NCBI RefSeq assembly: GCF_000332645.1
Contig: NZ_AMXN01000002.1
Location: 248,001 to 312,000, forward strand
Reading direction: 5' to 3'
Length of the DNA stretch: 64,000 nt
Origin: Bacillus inaquosorum KCTC 13429
GTDB lineage: Bacteria; Bacillota; Bacilli; Bacillales; Bacillaceae
Shown here: positions 51,758-60,721 of the stretch, piece by piece
Layout of the letters: each line of letters starts with the position of its first letter
How positions within the stretch are numbered: the stretch's first letter is position 1
Made by a program: the position numbers and the translations under genes
Notes under the pieces: model-generated
Database searches by the model: none
What the model was told of the DNA's origin: nothing
What the model saw: only the letters and a program-made list of their open reading frames with translations

Positions 51758-54574
51758 TTAAAACAGCTGGCCATGCACTTCTTCAGCGAATATGGCGGCA
51801 ATAAATAATTTTTCATCATCACTTATGCGAAGTCCAAGCTTTTGTTCATATGGGGCTAATGTCCGCTCTGTCACGTTAAACATTTCTTTCAGCTGATCAT
51901 TTATTTCTTCTTCCTCTGAGAAAGCAATCGGATTCTGCTTAATTACCCTTTCAAAAGCGAAAGCCGTATGCATGATGACTTTGATCAAAACTGCATTATT
52001 GAAAATGACTCCCAGCTCATCCTGAACGGTTTGCAGCCACTCTAATAACATTTCAATAATATGGTGAGGGTTCAAGAAGACAAGATACTTTTTCAAGCTA
52101 TCCTCGCAAAGCTCCCTGACAATGATATTTGCTCCGTTTAATCCGCTGCTTAACGGAATGCTGACTTTTGTAATCGCCTGTTGAATCAGCTTCTCTCCCT
52201 CCCCTTCAATTAACACTTCTAAAGATACATGCGGAGCATTGATTTTAGGGTCTTTCGTTCCGACTGTCGCAAGGATCTCATACTCTTTTTCAATTTCTTT
52301 AATGCTGTTTGCCAATTTAATGGATGAAACGGTCAGTATGTGAATCGGGGTATCGGAGGCCTTGTTGACGATCGTTGTCAGGATGTCTTCCAGCTTTTTG
52401 GCCGTTCCGCTGCCTGTCGTGCAGATGGAGACCAATGCCTTCTGTTTGCCGGATGCCGCTGGCTGCCGCTCCCATAACTCGATAAAATCTTTCGTGACCG
52501 ATTGATATATTGCATGCAAATTTAAATTCAAATAGTTCACCTTTCTGACGGCATCCAGCACCATTGAGGTTGTAACATTGCTGATTGTTTTGACGGCAAT
52601 GCCTGTCTTTTCCTCCAGCTTGCTTTCCAGCATTGCAAGTGACCCCATGTCTACCAGCATTAAAACACCTTCGCCTTCATCAACGTGTTTCATTTTTTCC
52701 GCCAAGCATTCGATAATTTCCGAAGGTGAAACAGTAAGCGGCATATCAACTGCTGCGATTGGAGTGCTGCCTAACAGTTCTGTTGCGACTTCCACCATTG
52801 AACTCGCCGTGCTGTTTCCATGAGCAGCCACGATAATCCCCACTCTTTTGTTCTCTTTTAACGATTTGATGGAATGAATCAGCATCGTTAAGTAGATGAC
52901 TTCTATTTCCGGAATGGCGACTTTAAAATATTCCTGAATTTTATCTTTAAAAATCATCGCCACCCGATATTCTTTCACATGAGTCTCACGGATTTCATCA
53001 GTCTCCTGTGTATTTAAAACATCAATTTGCTTTCCACGCTTTAAAAAAGCGTCAATATGCATACTCAAAAAATAAATAAATTTACGGTCAAATGAGCAAT
53101 CAAGCTCATGTTCAGCTATTTCTTTTAATTGTTTTGTCATTTGAATCACGTCGTCTTCAACGAATGTCAGCAGGCTGTCCTTTTGAAACGCCCGGTGTTG
53201 AAAAAAACTTCTGACATGCAAATGGACATCAGTCAAGATGTATTGGTTAATATCCTTTTTAGATAATCCTTCTTTCATGAGGGTTTTCACTTTTTCCTCG
53301 ATCAAATGATACAAGTTAAATGAGAGGTCTTCGTCAATTTTTGTTGTTTCATCTTCTACAATCGGAGATATAATCGTTGTAATATTGACATATTCAGAAA
53401 TGGCTTTGCTTCTTTGCATGTTTTTGCTGCTGGACATCCATTCTTGCTTGATTTCATCTGGCAGATCCCGGACAGTCAGTTCAATAACCTCATCTCGGTC
53501 AAGGTTGTGCAAAAATCCGTGTGCGCAAACTAACTGGACATTTGATTTCAGCTGCCCCACATTCCCAAATTTTGCAGAATGAATAAGCGCATTATAGACA
53601 TCTATGTGCACACTCAGATTTTTCTTAATTCGCTCTGCTTCTTTCCCTAATAAAAACGTCGTCAGATCCACTCTTTCTTTAAGCGATCGTTCTTCAAGCG
53701 AAGGAATATGAATGGTCATTGGGATTCTTCGCAAAAATGTTTTCAATAGTGCAGAACTCGGATTTTCTGTAGTAGCGCAAATAAACAATACGTTCGATGT
53801 TCGTTTATGTTCAGATTCTCCAAGCCGGTTATAAGAACCGCTGTCAATAAAATAAAACAGCATTTCTTGTCCCTCAGGAGGAAGACGGTGGATTTCATCC
53901 ATAAAAAGAATGCCCCCATTGGCCTGTTCGACTAAACCAGCCTTATCCTCCCCTGCGCCTGTAAATGAACCTTTTTTGTGCCCGAATAATTGAGAAAGCA
54001 ATAATTGAGGATTGTTGTAGTAATCTGCACAGTTAAATGTAATAAACGGTGCGCCCGCCTTCAAAATGTCAGAGTAAATGGCAAACTGGTAAATCCGGTT
54101 CGCAAAAAGGGATTTACCGGAACCTGTAGGCCCTAAGAGGAGCATATGCAGACCGTTTGGCGGATAAAAGACAGCTGCTTTTGCCTGGGAAATTGCTTTC
54201 TTCAAACTGCCTTTTGCCCCAATCATAAGTTCTAGAGGATTCGTGGAAATATGTTGATGATTCTGTTTTGGATTCCCGGAAAACGGCTCAAGGTCTTTCA
54301 CTTCCATCATCTCTGTATCCCATTTCTTGTTACATAACCTTTCCGCTATTTCGACTGGGATGTATCGTACAGGAAACGTTTTAATTTTTATGACCTTTTT
54401 GGACCGAACGAGATTGTTCAATTCAAAACTGACATTGGACCGCTCCATTTTCAGCTGCTCAGCAATTTCCTTTGCTGAATTCCCCTGTACTTTTAAAAGA
54501 TGATCTAAGCTGGAGTCATGAAAATTATGCATGAGCTGAAGGTATATTTTATCTATTCTTTTCACGTCTATCAT
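51758..54574 (-). CDS. levR: Transcriptional activator LevR
   Basis: 938 residues. An N-terminal HTH (SAKEIAEQLKMERSNVSFEL) is followed by a sigma-54 activator AAA+ domain with the Walker A motif GPTGSGKS at 148-155, the sigma-54-contacting GSFTGA loop at 202-207 and LFMDEIHRLP. Then come PRD1 (histidines in FLSMHIDAFLKRG), an EIIA-like domain (IVAAHGNSTASS), an EIIB-like domain (ICTTGSGTAKK) and PRD2. It drives levDEFG-sacC and is tuned by HPr- and LevE-dependent phosphorylation. Confidence 0.95.
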   Translation of the reverse strand: MIDVKRIDKIYLQLMHNFHDSSLDHLLKVQGNSAKEIAEQLKMERSNVSFELNNLVRSKKVIKIKTFPVRYIPVEIAERLCNKKWDTEMMEVKDLEPFSGNPKQNHQHISTNPLELMIGAKGSLKKAISQAKAAVFYPPNGLHMLLLGPTGSGKSLFANRIYQFAIYSDILKAGAPFITFNCADYYNNPQLLLSQLFGHKKGSFTGAGEDKAGLVEQANGGILFMDEIHRLPPEGQEMLFYFIDSGSYNRLGESEHKRTSNVLFICATTENPSSALLKTFLRRIPMTIHIPSLEERSLKERVDLTTFLLGKEAERIKKNLSVHIDVYNALIHSAKFGNVGQLKSNVQLVCAHGFLHNLDRDEVIELTVRDLPDEIKQEWMSSSKNMQRSKAISEYVNITTIISPIVEDETTKIDEDLSFNLYHLIEEKVKTLMKEGLSKKDINQYILTDVHLHVRSFFQHRAFQKDSLLTFVEDDVIQMTKQLKEIAEHELDCSFDRKFIYFLSMHIDAFLKRGKQIDVLNTQETDEIRETHVKEYRVAMIFKDKIQEYFKVAIPEIEVIYLTMLIHSIKSLKENKRVGIIVAAHGNSTASSMVEVATELLGSTPIAAVDMPLTVSPSEIIECLAEKMKHVDEGEGVLMLVDMGSLAMLESKLEEKTGIAVKTISNVTTSMVLDAVRKVNYLNLNLHAIYQSVTKDFIELWERQPAASGKQKALVSICTTGSGTAKKLEDILTTIVNKASDTPIHILTVSSIKLANSIKEIEKEYEILATVGTKDPKINAPHVSLEVLIEGEGEKLIQQAITKVSIPLSSGLNGANIIVRELCEDSLKKYLVFLNPHHIIEMLLEWLQTVQDELGVIFNNAVLIKVIMHTAFAFERVIKQNPIAFSEEEEINDQLKEMFNVTERTLAPYEQKLGLRISDDEKLFIAAIFAEEVHGQLF

Positions 54575-54925
54575 CCTTTGTCCTTATTAGATAAGCCCTT
54601 AACAAGAATATTCCGAATTTTTATGGCGGACAGCCTTGAAATTATCTATTGATACACTTCCAGAAAGGTCTTTATAGCAGATTGACATACTGACCTTTTA
54701 TGCCTATGTGTTTATCACTTCGAATCATTTATATTTCATATTAGTATTTTAGATTCGCAGTTCTTCAAGCCTGCGCCCCTTCCAAAGTAATAATCAGTAA
54801 ACAGTTTATCATTCTTCTGGAACGTAATGATGGCAAAATCATGAATGACAAAAAACAAAACTTATGAACCAGGACAAACTTCCCAAAATACATTCCCATC
54901 CATGACATCAATTGAATAACAAAAA

Positions 54926-54952
54926 AAGGCAGACACTTTATGTGTCCGCCAC
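54926..54952 (-). terminator. Intrinsic terminator
   Basis: GGC(A)GACAC and GTGTC(C)GCC form a stem at 54928-54950 that is followed on the minus strand by T7, just after the hypothetical gene. The stretch 54575-54925 otherwise contains only the levR promoter region. Confidence 0.75.
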
Positions 54953-54958
54953 AGTGAT

Positions 54959-55585
54959 TCACAATAAAAAATCAGGATTCAGCAGCTGCTCGATCTTTCT
55001 CTTTTCATTGTGCAAAACTTCTCCATCCTTACAATACATCTGGAAGGTCAATGAATCTGTAAACATAAAAACTTTATCTCCATCAGCAAAGAATAAATAA
55101 TGATAATTCCTTGCAGCCATCTTGCCCAGGATTGAAAAATCACCGATATGATCGATTTGATATCCCCTGCAGTTTTCAATCAAAGTGGGCGTAAGACCAT
55201 ATAATCCGTTACCTATTAAAAAAGCCTTGTACGCTTTATAAGCATCAGCAAACTCATCATCCATTATATCGTCCAGATGACATTCTCCCTCCCAGTCATT
55301 ACTTAGAAATGGCGTAACAATCGTTAGTCTGAAAGTTGATAGATAAGGAGATATCCATTGAAAAAATAGATCCTCCATATGGACCCACTGTTTTTTTGAG
55401 ATTTTTATGTTTGAATACGGATTCTCGACTGAGTCAAAACCGAATGATTGATTAAAATCTTTTATGATAAGCATATTCTCCGGGAAACCAATCATGATGC
55501 GATGTTTATTATTCTCATGATGCTCCCAATCAAAAAACTGGTATTCAGATAAGATAGTCAATAGCTGTGCTGTTTGTAATTTCAT
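54959..55585 (-). CDS. Hypothetical protein, 208 aa
   Basis: A soluble protein with many aromatic and acidic residues (FPENMLIIKDFNQSFGFDSV, ECHLDDIMDDEFADAYKAYK), no signal peptide and no recognised motif. It has a good ATG, its own terminator and normal codon use, so it is a real gene. I do not recall it between levR and aapA in strain 168, so it may be a strain-specific insertion. Confidence 0.6.
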   Translation of the reverse strand: MKLQTAQLLTILSEYQFFDWEHHENNKHRIMIGFPENMLIIKDFNQSFGFDSVENPYSNIKISKKQWVHMEDLFFQWISPYLSTFRLTIVTPFLSNDWEGECHLDDIMDDEFADAYKAYKAFLIGNGLYGLTPTLIENCRGYQIDHIGDFSILGKMAARNYHYLFFADGDKVFMFTDSLTFQMYCKDGEVLHNEKRKIEQLLNPDFLL

Positions 55586-55679
55586 TCTACGCCCTGCCTC
55601 GTGTCATACATTTCGCCTGTATCCTTATAAATGAGCTGGCCCTCATAAGTATACTGTCATCATATATCCTAGCAAAACA

Positions 55680-55710
55680 AAAAAGACACCGTCAAAACGA
55701 TGTCTTTTTG
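55680..55710. terminator. Hairpin terminator
   Basis: AAAAGACA (55681-55688) pairs with TGTCTTTT (55701-55708) around a 12-base loop, followed by TG. It lies in the divergent region before aapA. The rest of 55586-55956 is promoter DNA without other features. Confidence 0.5.
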
Positions 55711-55956
55711 ATTGGTTTCCTCCTTTCTGGCTAAGAATACTTTACATTTTTTCAATATGCACAACACTGATGATTTTCATGTTTTTCTACTATTCAATAT
55801 AACTGGCAAGTAATAATAGAAAGTAAAAGGCATTTAACAGCTTTACGAACAAGGAAAATTTATTTTTAAAATTTAAAAATTAAACATTATATTCTCTTAA
55901 ATGGTATAATATCCGATAAAACTTTATTCATCTTTTATTATTGGAGGAAAATAAAA

Positions 55957-57345
55957 TTGACAGGCAATTCTAACAAAGACAATTTGGGACAACAGCAAAA
56001 ATTGTCTAGAGGCCTTAAAAACAGGCATATACAATTAATGGCGATTGGGGGTGCAATCGGAACAGGCTTATTCTTAGGTTCAGGGAAATCCATCCACTTT
56101 GCGGGACCATCCATTTTATTTGCTTATTTGATCACGGGAGTCTTTTGCTTTTTCATTATGCGTTCGCTCGGAGAACTGCTCTTATCAAATGCGGGGTATC
56201 ACTCTTTCGTTGATTTTGTAAGGGACTATTTAGGCGACATGGCAGCGTTTATCACTGGCTGGACCTACTGGTTCTGCTGGATTTCTCTCGCGATGGCTGA
56301 TTTAACGGCGGTCGGTATTTATATGCAATATTGGCTTCCCGATGTGCCTCAATGGCTGCCGGGTCTTCTTGCGCTGATCATCCTGCTGATCATGAACCTT
56401 GCCACCGTTAAACTTTTCGGGGAATTAGAATTCTGGTTTGCATTAATCAAAGTCATTGCCATACTGGCTCTTATCGTAACTGGTATTTTCTTGATTGCGA
56501 AAGGTTTTTCTGCAGCTTCCAGCTCAGCCAGCCTCACGAATCTTTGGAGCCATGGCGGCATGTTTCCAAATGGATGGCATGGATTTATTCTTTCATTCCA
56601 AATGGTTGTCTTCGCTTTTGTGGGAATTGAACTTGTCGGACTGACAGCAGGTGAAACTGAAAATCCCCAAAAAGTGATCCCTAAAGCCATCAATCAAATC
56701 CCTGCCCGGATTTTACTTTTTTATGTCGGCGCACTTTTTGTGATTATGTGTATCTATCCTTGGAATGTTTTGAATCCAAATGAAAGCCCGTTTGTTCAAG
56801 TGTTCTCTGCTGTAGGCATTGTTGCCGCTGCCAGTATGATCAATTTTGTTGTATTAACATCAGCTGCATCAGCGGCCAATAGCGCTTTATTCAGCACAAG
56901 CCGCATGGTCTATTCTCTTGCCAAGGATCATCACGCACCTGGCTTGCTAAAGAAACTGACTTCATCTAAAGTTCCAAGCAATGCGCTGTTCTTCTCAACC
57001 ATCGCCATTCTGATTGGCGTTAGCCTGAATTATATAATGCCGGAGCAAGTCTTTACACTGATTACTAGTGTTTCTACAATATGCTTCATTTTCATTTGGG
57101 GCATTACGGTGATTTGCCATTTGAAATATCGAAAAACAAGGCCGCATGAAGCGAAAGCAAGCAAATTTAAAATGCCTTTTTACCCATTATCCAACTACTT
57201 AACACTTGCATTTCTCGCGTTCATTCTTGTCGTATTGGCACTGGCGAATGATACACGTGTTGCTTTGTTTGTCACTCCGGTCTGGTTTGTTTTATTGATT
57301 ATTTTGTATAAGGTGCAAACCATCAGGGGACATAAGATAAAATAA
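55957..57345 (+). CDS. aapA: D-serine/alanine/glycine permease AapA
   Basis: 462 residues, APC-superfamily amino-acid:proton symporter with 12 membrane segments. The first-helix motif is IGGAIGTGLFLGSGKSIHF, and the helix 6 region has VFAFVGIELVGLTAGETENP. The TTG start follows GGAGG. The sequence is close to AapA of strain 168, where it takes up alanine. Confidence 0.95.
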   Translation: MTGNSNKDNLGQQQKLSRGLKNRHIQLMAIGGAIGTGLFLGSGKSIHFAGPSILFAYLITGVFCFFIMRSLGELLLSNAGYHSFVDFVRDYLGDMAAFITGWTYWFCWISLAMADLTAVGIYMQYWLPDVPQWLPGLLALIILLIMNLATVKLFGELEFWFALIKVIAILALIVTGIFLIAKGFSAASSSASLTNLWSHGGMFPNGWHGFILSFQMVVFAFVGIELVGLTAGETENPQKVIPKAINQIPARILLFYVGALFVIMCIYPWNVLNPNESPFVQVFSAVGIVAAASMINFVVLTSAASAANSALFSTSRMVYSLAKDHHAPGLLKKLTSSKVPSNALFFSTIAILIGVSLNYIMPEQVFTLITSVSTICFIFIWGITVICHLKYRKTRPHEAKASKFKMPFYPLSNYLTLAFLAFILVVLALANDTRVALFVTPVWFVLLIILYKVQTIRGHKIK

Positions 57346-57348
57346 CAA

Positions 57349-57383
57349 AAAAGACAAGGGATACTCACTCCCTTGTCTTTTTT
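57349..57383. terminator. Terminator between aapA and yrhP
   Basis: AAAAGACAAGGG (57349-57360) and CCCTTGTCTTTT (57370-57381) form a perfect 12-bp stem with T/A runs on both sides, serving the convergent genes. Confidence 0.85.
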
Positions 57384-57437
57384 GTATGCGCCAAACACTA
57401 AATTCATTTTGGTCTCCAACACCAACGGAACCGAAAA

Positions 57438-58070
57438 TTAATTCAAACCAGTTTTGATGCCGAAACCAACTAATATAATGCCAGTTACTTTTTGAAAAGC
57501 TTTCTGAAACTTCGAGTTTTTCATCCATTTTTTTGCGTAATCAATAATATAAACGAGAAAGAGGAACCACAACACCGCTATTAAGGTTAAGATTGAAGCT
57601 AAAATAATGAGTTGCTGGTTTATATTTCCCTTCAGATTGATAAATTGGGGCATGATTGTAACATAAACCAAAACAGTTTTAGGATTGAGAATGTTACTAA
57701 GTGATCCCTGCATAAAGGAAGTTTTATAATAACGTTTCGGAGAATTTGCCGTGGTGTTTGCTTGGGATTGCATGTCATCTATAGAAAACATACTTTTGGC
57801 AAAAAAACTTTTTACACCTAAATAAATTAGGTATGCTGCTCCCAAATATTTAATCGTTGTGAAAAGAATCACTGACTTTGCAATCACCACTGATAATCCT
57901 AAAATGGCAATAACCGTCCAAAAGGAAAGTCCTGTTGCCAATCCGAGAATGTTGTAACGCCCAGCCTTTGCGCCATATCTAAGGGTATTCTTCATAACAA
58001 GCATCGTATCTGCTCCCGGTATGATAACCATCATGGCAGCGATCGGAATGTATGCGAGTAAGCTATGCAT
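57438..58070 (-). CDS. yrhP: LysE/RhtB-type exporter YrhP
   Basis: 210 residues with about six membrane segments and the family motif PGADTMLVMKNTLRYGAKAG near residue 18. Such proteins export amino acids. It is divergent from yrhO, whose product probably regulates it. Confidence 0.85.
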   Translation of the reverse strand: MHSLLAYIPIAAMMVIIPGADTMLVMKNTLRYGAKAGRYNILGLATGLSFWTVIAILGLSVVIAKSVILFTTIKYLGAAYLIYLGVKSFFAKSMFSIDDMQSQANTTANSPKRYYKTSFMQGSLSNILNPKTVLVYVTIMPQFINLKGNINQQLIILASILTLIAVLWFLFLVYIIDYAKKWMKNSKFQKAFQKVTGIILVGFGIKTGLN

Positions 58071-58222
58071 TTCTTCTCCCCCTTTAAAAATCTCTCCGAC
58101 ATATAGTGACTACGAAAGTAACTACTTAAAAAAATTGTATCAATACGTTTGGAATAAATCAATATGGTTTGTTAAAATAGCGATTACAAAGGCAGGCGAC
58201 TGCTCTTTATATTGGAGGATAT

Positions 58223-59050
58223 ATGAAGGAAAATATGTTAGACATTTTAAAAAACCTCAATTTTACCGAATATGAATCGAAAGCATATCTTGCTTTATTG
58301 CAAGAATCGCCTTTAACAGGCTATGCCGTCGCCAAAAATTCCGGAGTGCCCCGCTCAAAAATTTATGAAGTTTTGGAAAGCCTTGTCTTAAGGGGAGATG
58401 TTTTTGTAAGTCACGGAAATACGCCTCAGTATGTGCCTGTCCCCGCTAAAGAACTGATTAAAAACCGCCGGCTCAAAGCGGAAGAGCATTTTGACCAGGC
58501 TGAGAAATACTTTGAAAACTTCGAGCAGACCGCAAATGACCGGGAAAATATCTGGAATATCACCGGACGCAGTGAAATTCTTGAAAAGGTGAAGGCTTGT
58601 ATTTTATCCGCAAAAAAAAGAATTCTTTTAGAAATCTGGAAAGAGGATTATGAAGAAATAGAAACAGAGCTGAGACAGGCGGCAACTAAAGGTGTAAATG
58701 TCACCATCATTGCGTACGGAGATATCGCATCTGATTTTGCTACTGTGTACCTTCATGATATGAGCAGTGAAATTACAGAAGAGTATGACGGGCGGTGGCT
58801 TGTATATAGCGGAGATGATTCAGAAGTTGTAGCAGGTATCGTCTCTCTTGGTAACGACAGCCGTGCTGCATGGACGATGCATGTAGGTTTAGTCATGCCT
58901 ATTACTGAAGTGATCATTCATGATCTGTACCTCATGGAAATTTTGAAAAAGCATAGAGGGCTTTTAGAAGAAAGCTTTGGAAAAAATCTCATCCAGCTGC
59001 GCCGCAAATTTTCTATCCACTCAGATTTCAAAAAACATTATCTGGAATAG
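58223..59050 (+). CDS. yrhO: TrmB-family regulator YrhO
   Basis: 275 residues with an N-terminal TrmB winged helix (NFTEYESKAYLALLQESPLT, RSKIYEVLESLVLRGDV) followed by a coiled linker and a C-terminal domain with GRSEILEKVKACILSAKKRI. Divergent to yrhP, ATG after GGAGG. Confidence 0.85.
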   Translation: MKENMLDILKNLNFTEYESKAYLALLQESPLTGYAVAKNSGVPRSKIYEVLESLVLRGDVFVSHGNTPQYVPVPAKELIKNRRLKAEEHFDQAEKYFENFEQTANDRENIWNITGRSEILEKVKACILSAKKRILLEIWKEDYEEIETELRQAATKGVNVTIIAYGDIASDFATVYLHDMSSEITEEYDGRWLVYSGDDSEVVAGIVSLGNDSRAAWTMHVGLVMPITEVIIHDLYLMEILKKHRGLLEESFGKNLIQLRRKFSIHSDFKKHYLE

Positions 59051-59061
59051 AGCAATAGTAT

Positions 59062-59095
59062 AAAAACATGGCTTGTATCAGCAAGCCATGTTTTT
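59062..59095 (+). terminator. Intrinsic terminator of yrhO
   Basis: AAAAACATGGCTTG (59062-59075) pairs perfectly with CAAGCCATGTTTTT (59082-59095). Confidence 0.85.
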
Positions 59096-59170
59096 ATATG
59101 CATTCCTTTCTGCAAAGTTTTTGCGATCTTCCCCCGTTCTGATCACTTCTTTAAAAAAATGTGATTCTGC

Positions 59171-59197
59171 GCAAACTATTTTTCAGCCTGCCGCGTC
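59171..59197 (+). promoter_or_regulatory. ECF-type (SigV) autoregulatory promoter
   Basis: GCAAAC (59171-59176) and CGTC (59194-59197) with a 17-base spacer fit an ECF promoter, about 55 bases before the sigV start. Autoregulation by SigV is known. Confidence 0.6.
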
Positions 59198-59253
59198 TAT
59201 CCTAGGTAACAGCCTATGATATACGTATATTCAAAAAGGAGTCCTTTATTGCA

Positions 59254-59754
59254 ATGAAGAAAAAACAAACAACAAAAGCGTTGCTTGTCACATGCATAAC
59301 TGATCATAAGCAAGATTTCTACAGGTTGGCTTTCAGTTATGTAAAAAATCAAGATGACGCATTAGATATTGTTCAGGAATCTATAAAAAAAGCACTGAGC
59401 TCAGTTGAAACGGTCAGAAACCCTGAGACGATAAAAAGCTGGTTTTATAAAATTTTAGTACGGACAGCTATTGATTTTTTGCGCAAACAAAAAAAGGTAA
59501 AAGTGATGGATGACGAAACGTTAGAGTTTTTAAGCAACGGAAAGGAAGACCATTACAAGGACACTGATCTTCATGAGGCGCTTGATGCATTGCCGTACCG
59601 TTATAAAACCATTATTATTTTGCGCTTTTTTGAAGACCTCAAATTAGAAGAAATTGCGGAAATTACAGGGGAAAACATGAATACCGTCAAAACGCGCTTA
59701 TACAGAGCATTGAAGCTGATGCGCATTCAGTTGACGAAGGAGGATCTTTCTTAA
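59254..59754 (+). CDS. sigV: ECF sigma factor SigV
   Basis: 166 residues. Region 2 has FSYVKNQDDALDIVQESIKK, region 4 has EEIAEITGENMNTVKTRLYR. SigV turns on lysozyme-resistance genes, including oatA and dltABCDE. Its stop overlaps the rsiV start by one base (TAATG). Confidence 0.95.
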   Translation: MKKKQTTKALLVTCITDHKQDFYRLAFSYVKNQDDALDIVQESIKKALSSVETVRNPETIKSWFYKILVRTAIDFLRKQKKVKVMDDETLEFLSNGKEDHYKDTDLHEALDALPYRYKTIIILRFFEDLKLEEIAEITGENMNTVKTRLYRALKLMRIQLTKEDLS

Positions 59755-60611
59755 TGGATAAGAGATTGCAGCAATTAAGAGAAGAATATAAAAGTGTTCA
59801 GATTCCTAAGGAACTTGATATCATTGTTGAAAAAGCCCTTCAACAAGAACCAAAAAAGAAAAGAATCGTCATGTGGCCGACATCAGCAGCTGTCGCGGCG
59901 GCTATTTTATTCACTGCACTTGTCAATATCAACCCAGACGCAGCTCAAGCGATGTCAAGAATCCCTGTCATCGGCAAGATTGTCAAGGCCATCACTTTTA
60001 TTGAGATCAAAGAGGAGAAAGATCAATCGAGCATCGATGTCAAAACACCTGCTCTGTCCGGACTTTCTAATAAAGAGCTTGAAAACAGCATTAACCAGAA
60101 ATACTTGAAAGAAAGCAAGCAGCTGTACAAAGAATTTATACAGTCTACATCCAAAAACAAAAAAGGACATCTCAGTATCTACAGTGATTACGAGACAGTA
60201 ACAGACACGCCAGATTTACTCTCTATTCGGCGTGATATTGAAAAAACACAAGCATCATCTTACACACAAAGCCGCTATATCACGATTGACAAAAAGAATG
60301 ATATTTTACTTACATTAAAAAGCTTGTTCAAAGATGAGAGCTATATTAAAGTCATCAGCCAAAACATCAAAGAACAAATGAAACAGCAAATGAAGGAAGA
60401 TCCAAATAAAATATATTGGCTCACTGACGAAGATGCAGAACCGTTCAAAACGATTTTGCCTGATCAAACGTTTTATATTACTGAAGACCATAAACTTGTG
60501 ATCTCATTTGATGAATATGAAGTTGCCCCCGGCTATATGGGCGTTACCGAGTTTAAAATTCCAACCAGCGTCATTTCAAGCTTGCTCGTGGGAGAACGTT
60601 ATGTTCGATAA
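59754..60611 (+). CDS. rsiV: Anti-sigma factor and lysozyme receptor RsiV
   Basis: 285 residues: N-terminal cytoplasmic sigma-binding part, one membrane helix (WPTSAAVAAAILFTALVNI) and an extracellular DUF3298/DUF4163-type domain (YITIDKKNDILLTLKSLFKD) that binds lysozyme. Binding leads to cleavage by signal peptidase and RasP and frees SigV. Confidence 0.95.
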   Translation: MDKRLQQLREEYKSVQIPKELDIIVEKALQQEPKKKRIVMWPTSAAVAAAILFTALVNINPDAAQAMSRIPVIGKIVKAITFIEIKEEKDQSSIDVKTPALSGLSNKELENSINQKYLKESKQLYKEFIQSTSKNKKGHLSIYSDYETVTDTPDLLSIRRDIEKTQASSYTQSRYITIDKKNDILLTLKSLFKDESYIKVISQNIKEQMKQQMKEDPNKIYWLTDEDAEPFKTILPDQTFYITEDHKLVISFDEYEVAPGYMGVTEFKIPTSVISSLLVGERYVR

Positions 60612-60616
60612 TATAA

Positions 60617-60646
60617 AAAACATCCATCTCATATCATGGATGTTTT
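60617..60646 (+). terminator. Hairpin between rsiV and oatA
   Basis: AAAACATCCAT (60617-60627) pairs with ATGGATGTTTT (60636-60646), followed by CTCTCTT. It is a plausible partial terminator inside the sigV-rsiV-oatA operon. Confidence 0.7.
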
Positions 60647-60721
60647 CTCTCTTCTCTATTTGAGGTCGTAACCTCGCTGCCAAAACAACGAGAATCTCTG
60701 CACACTATTGGAGGAATACCC

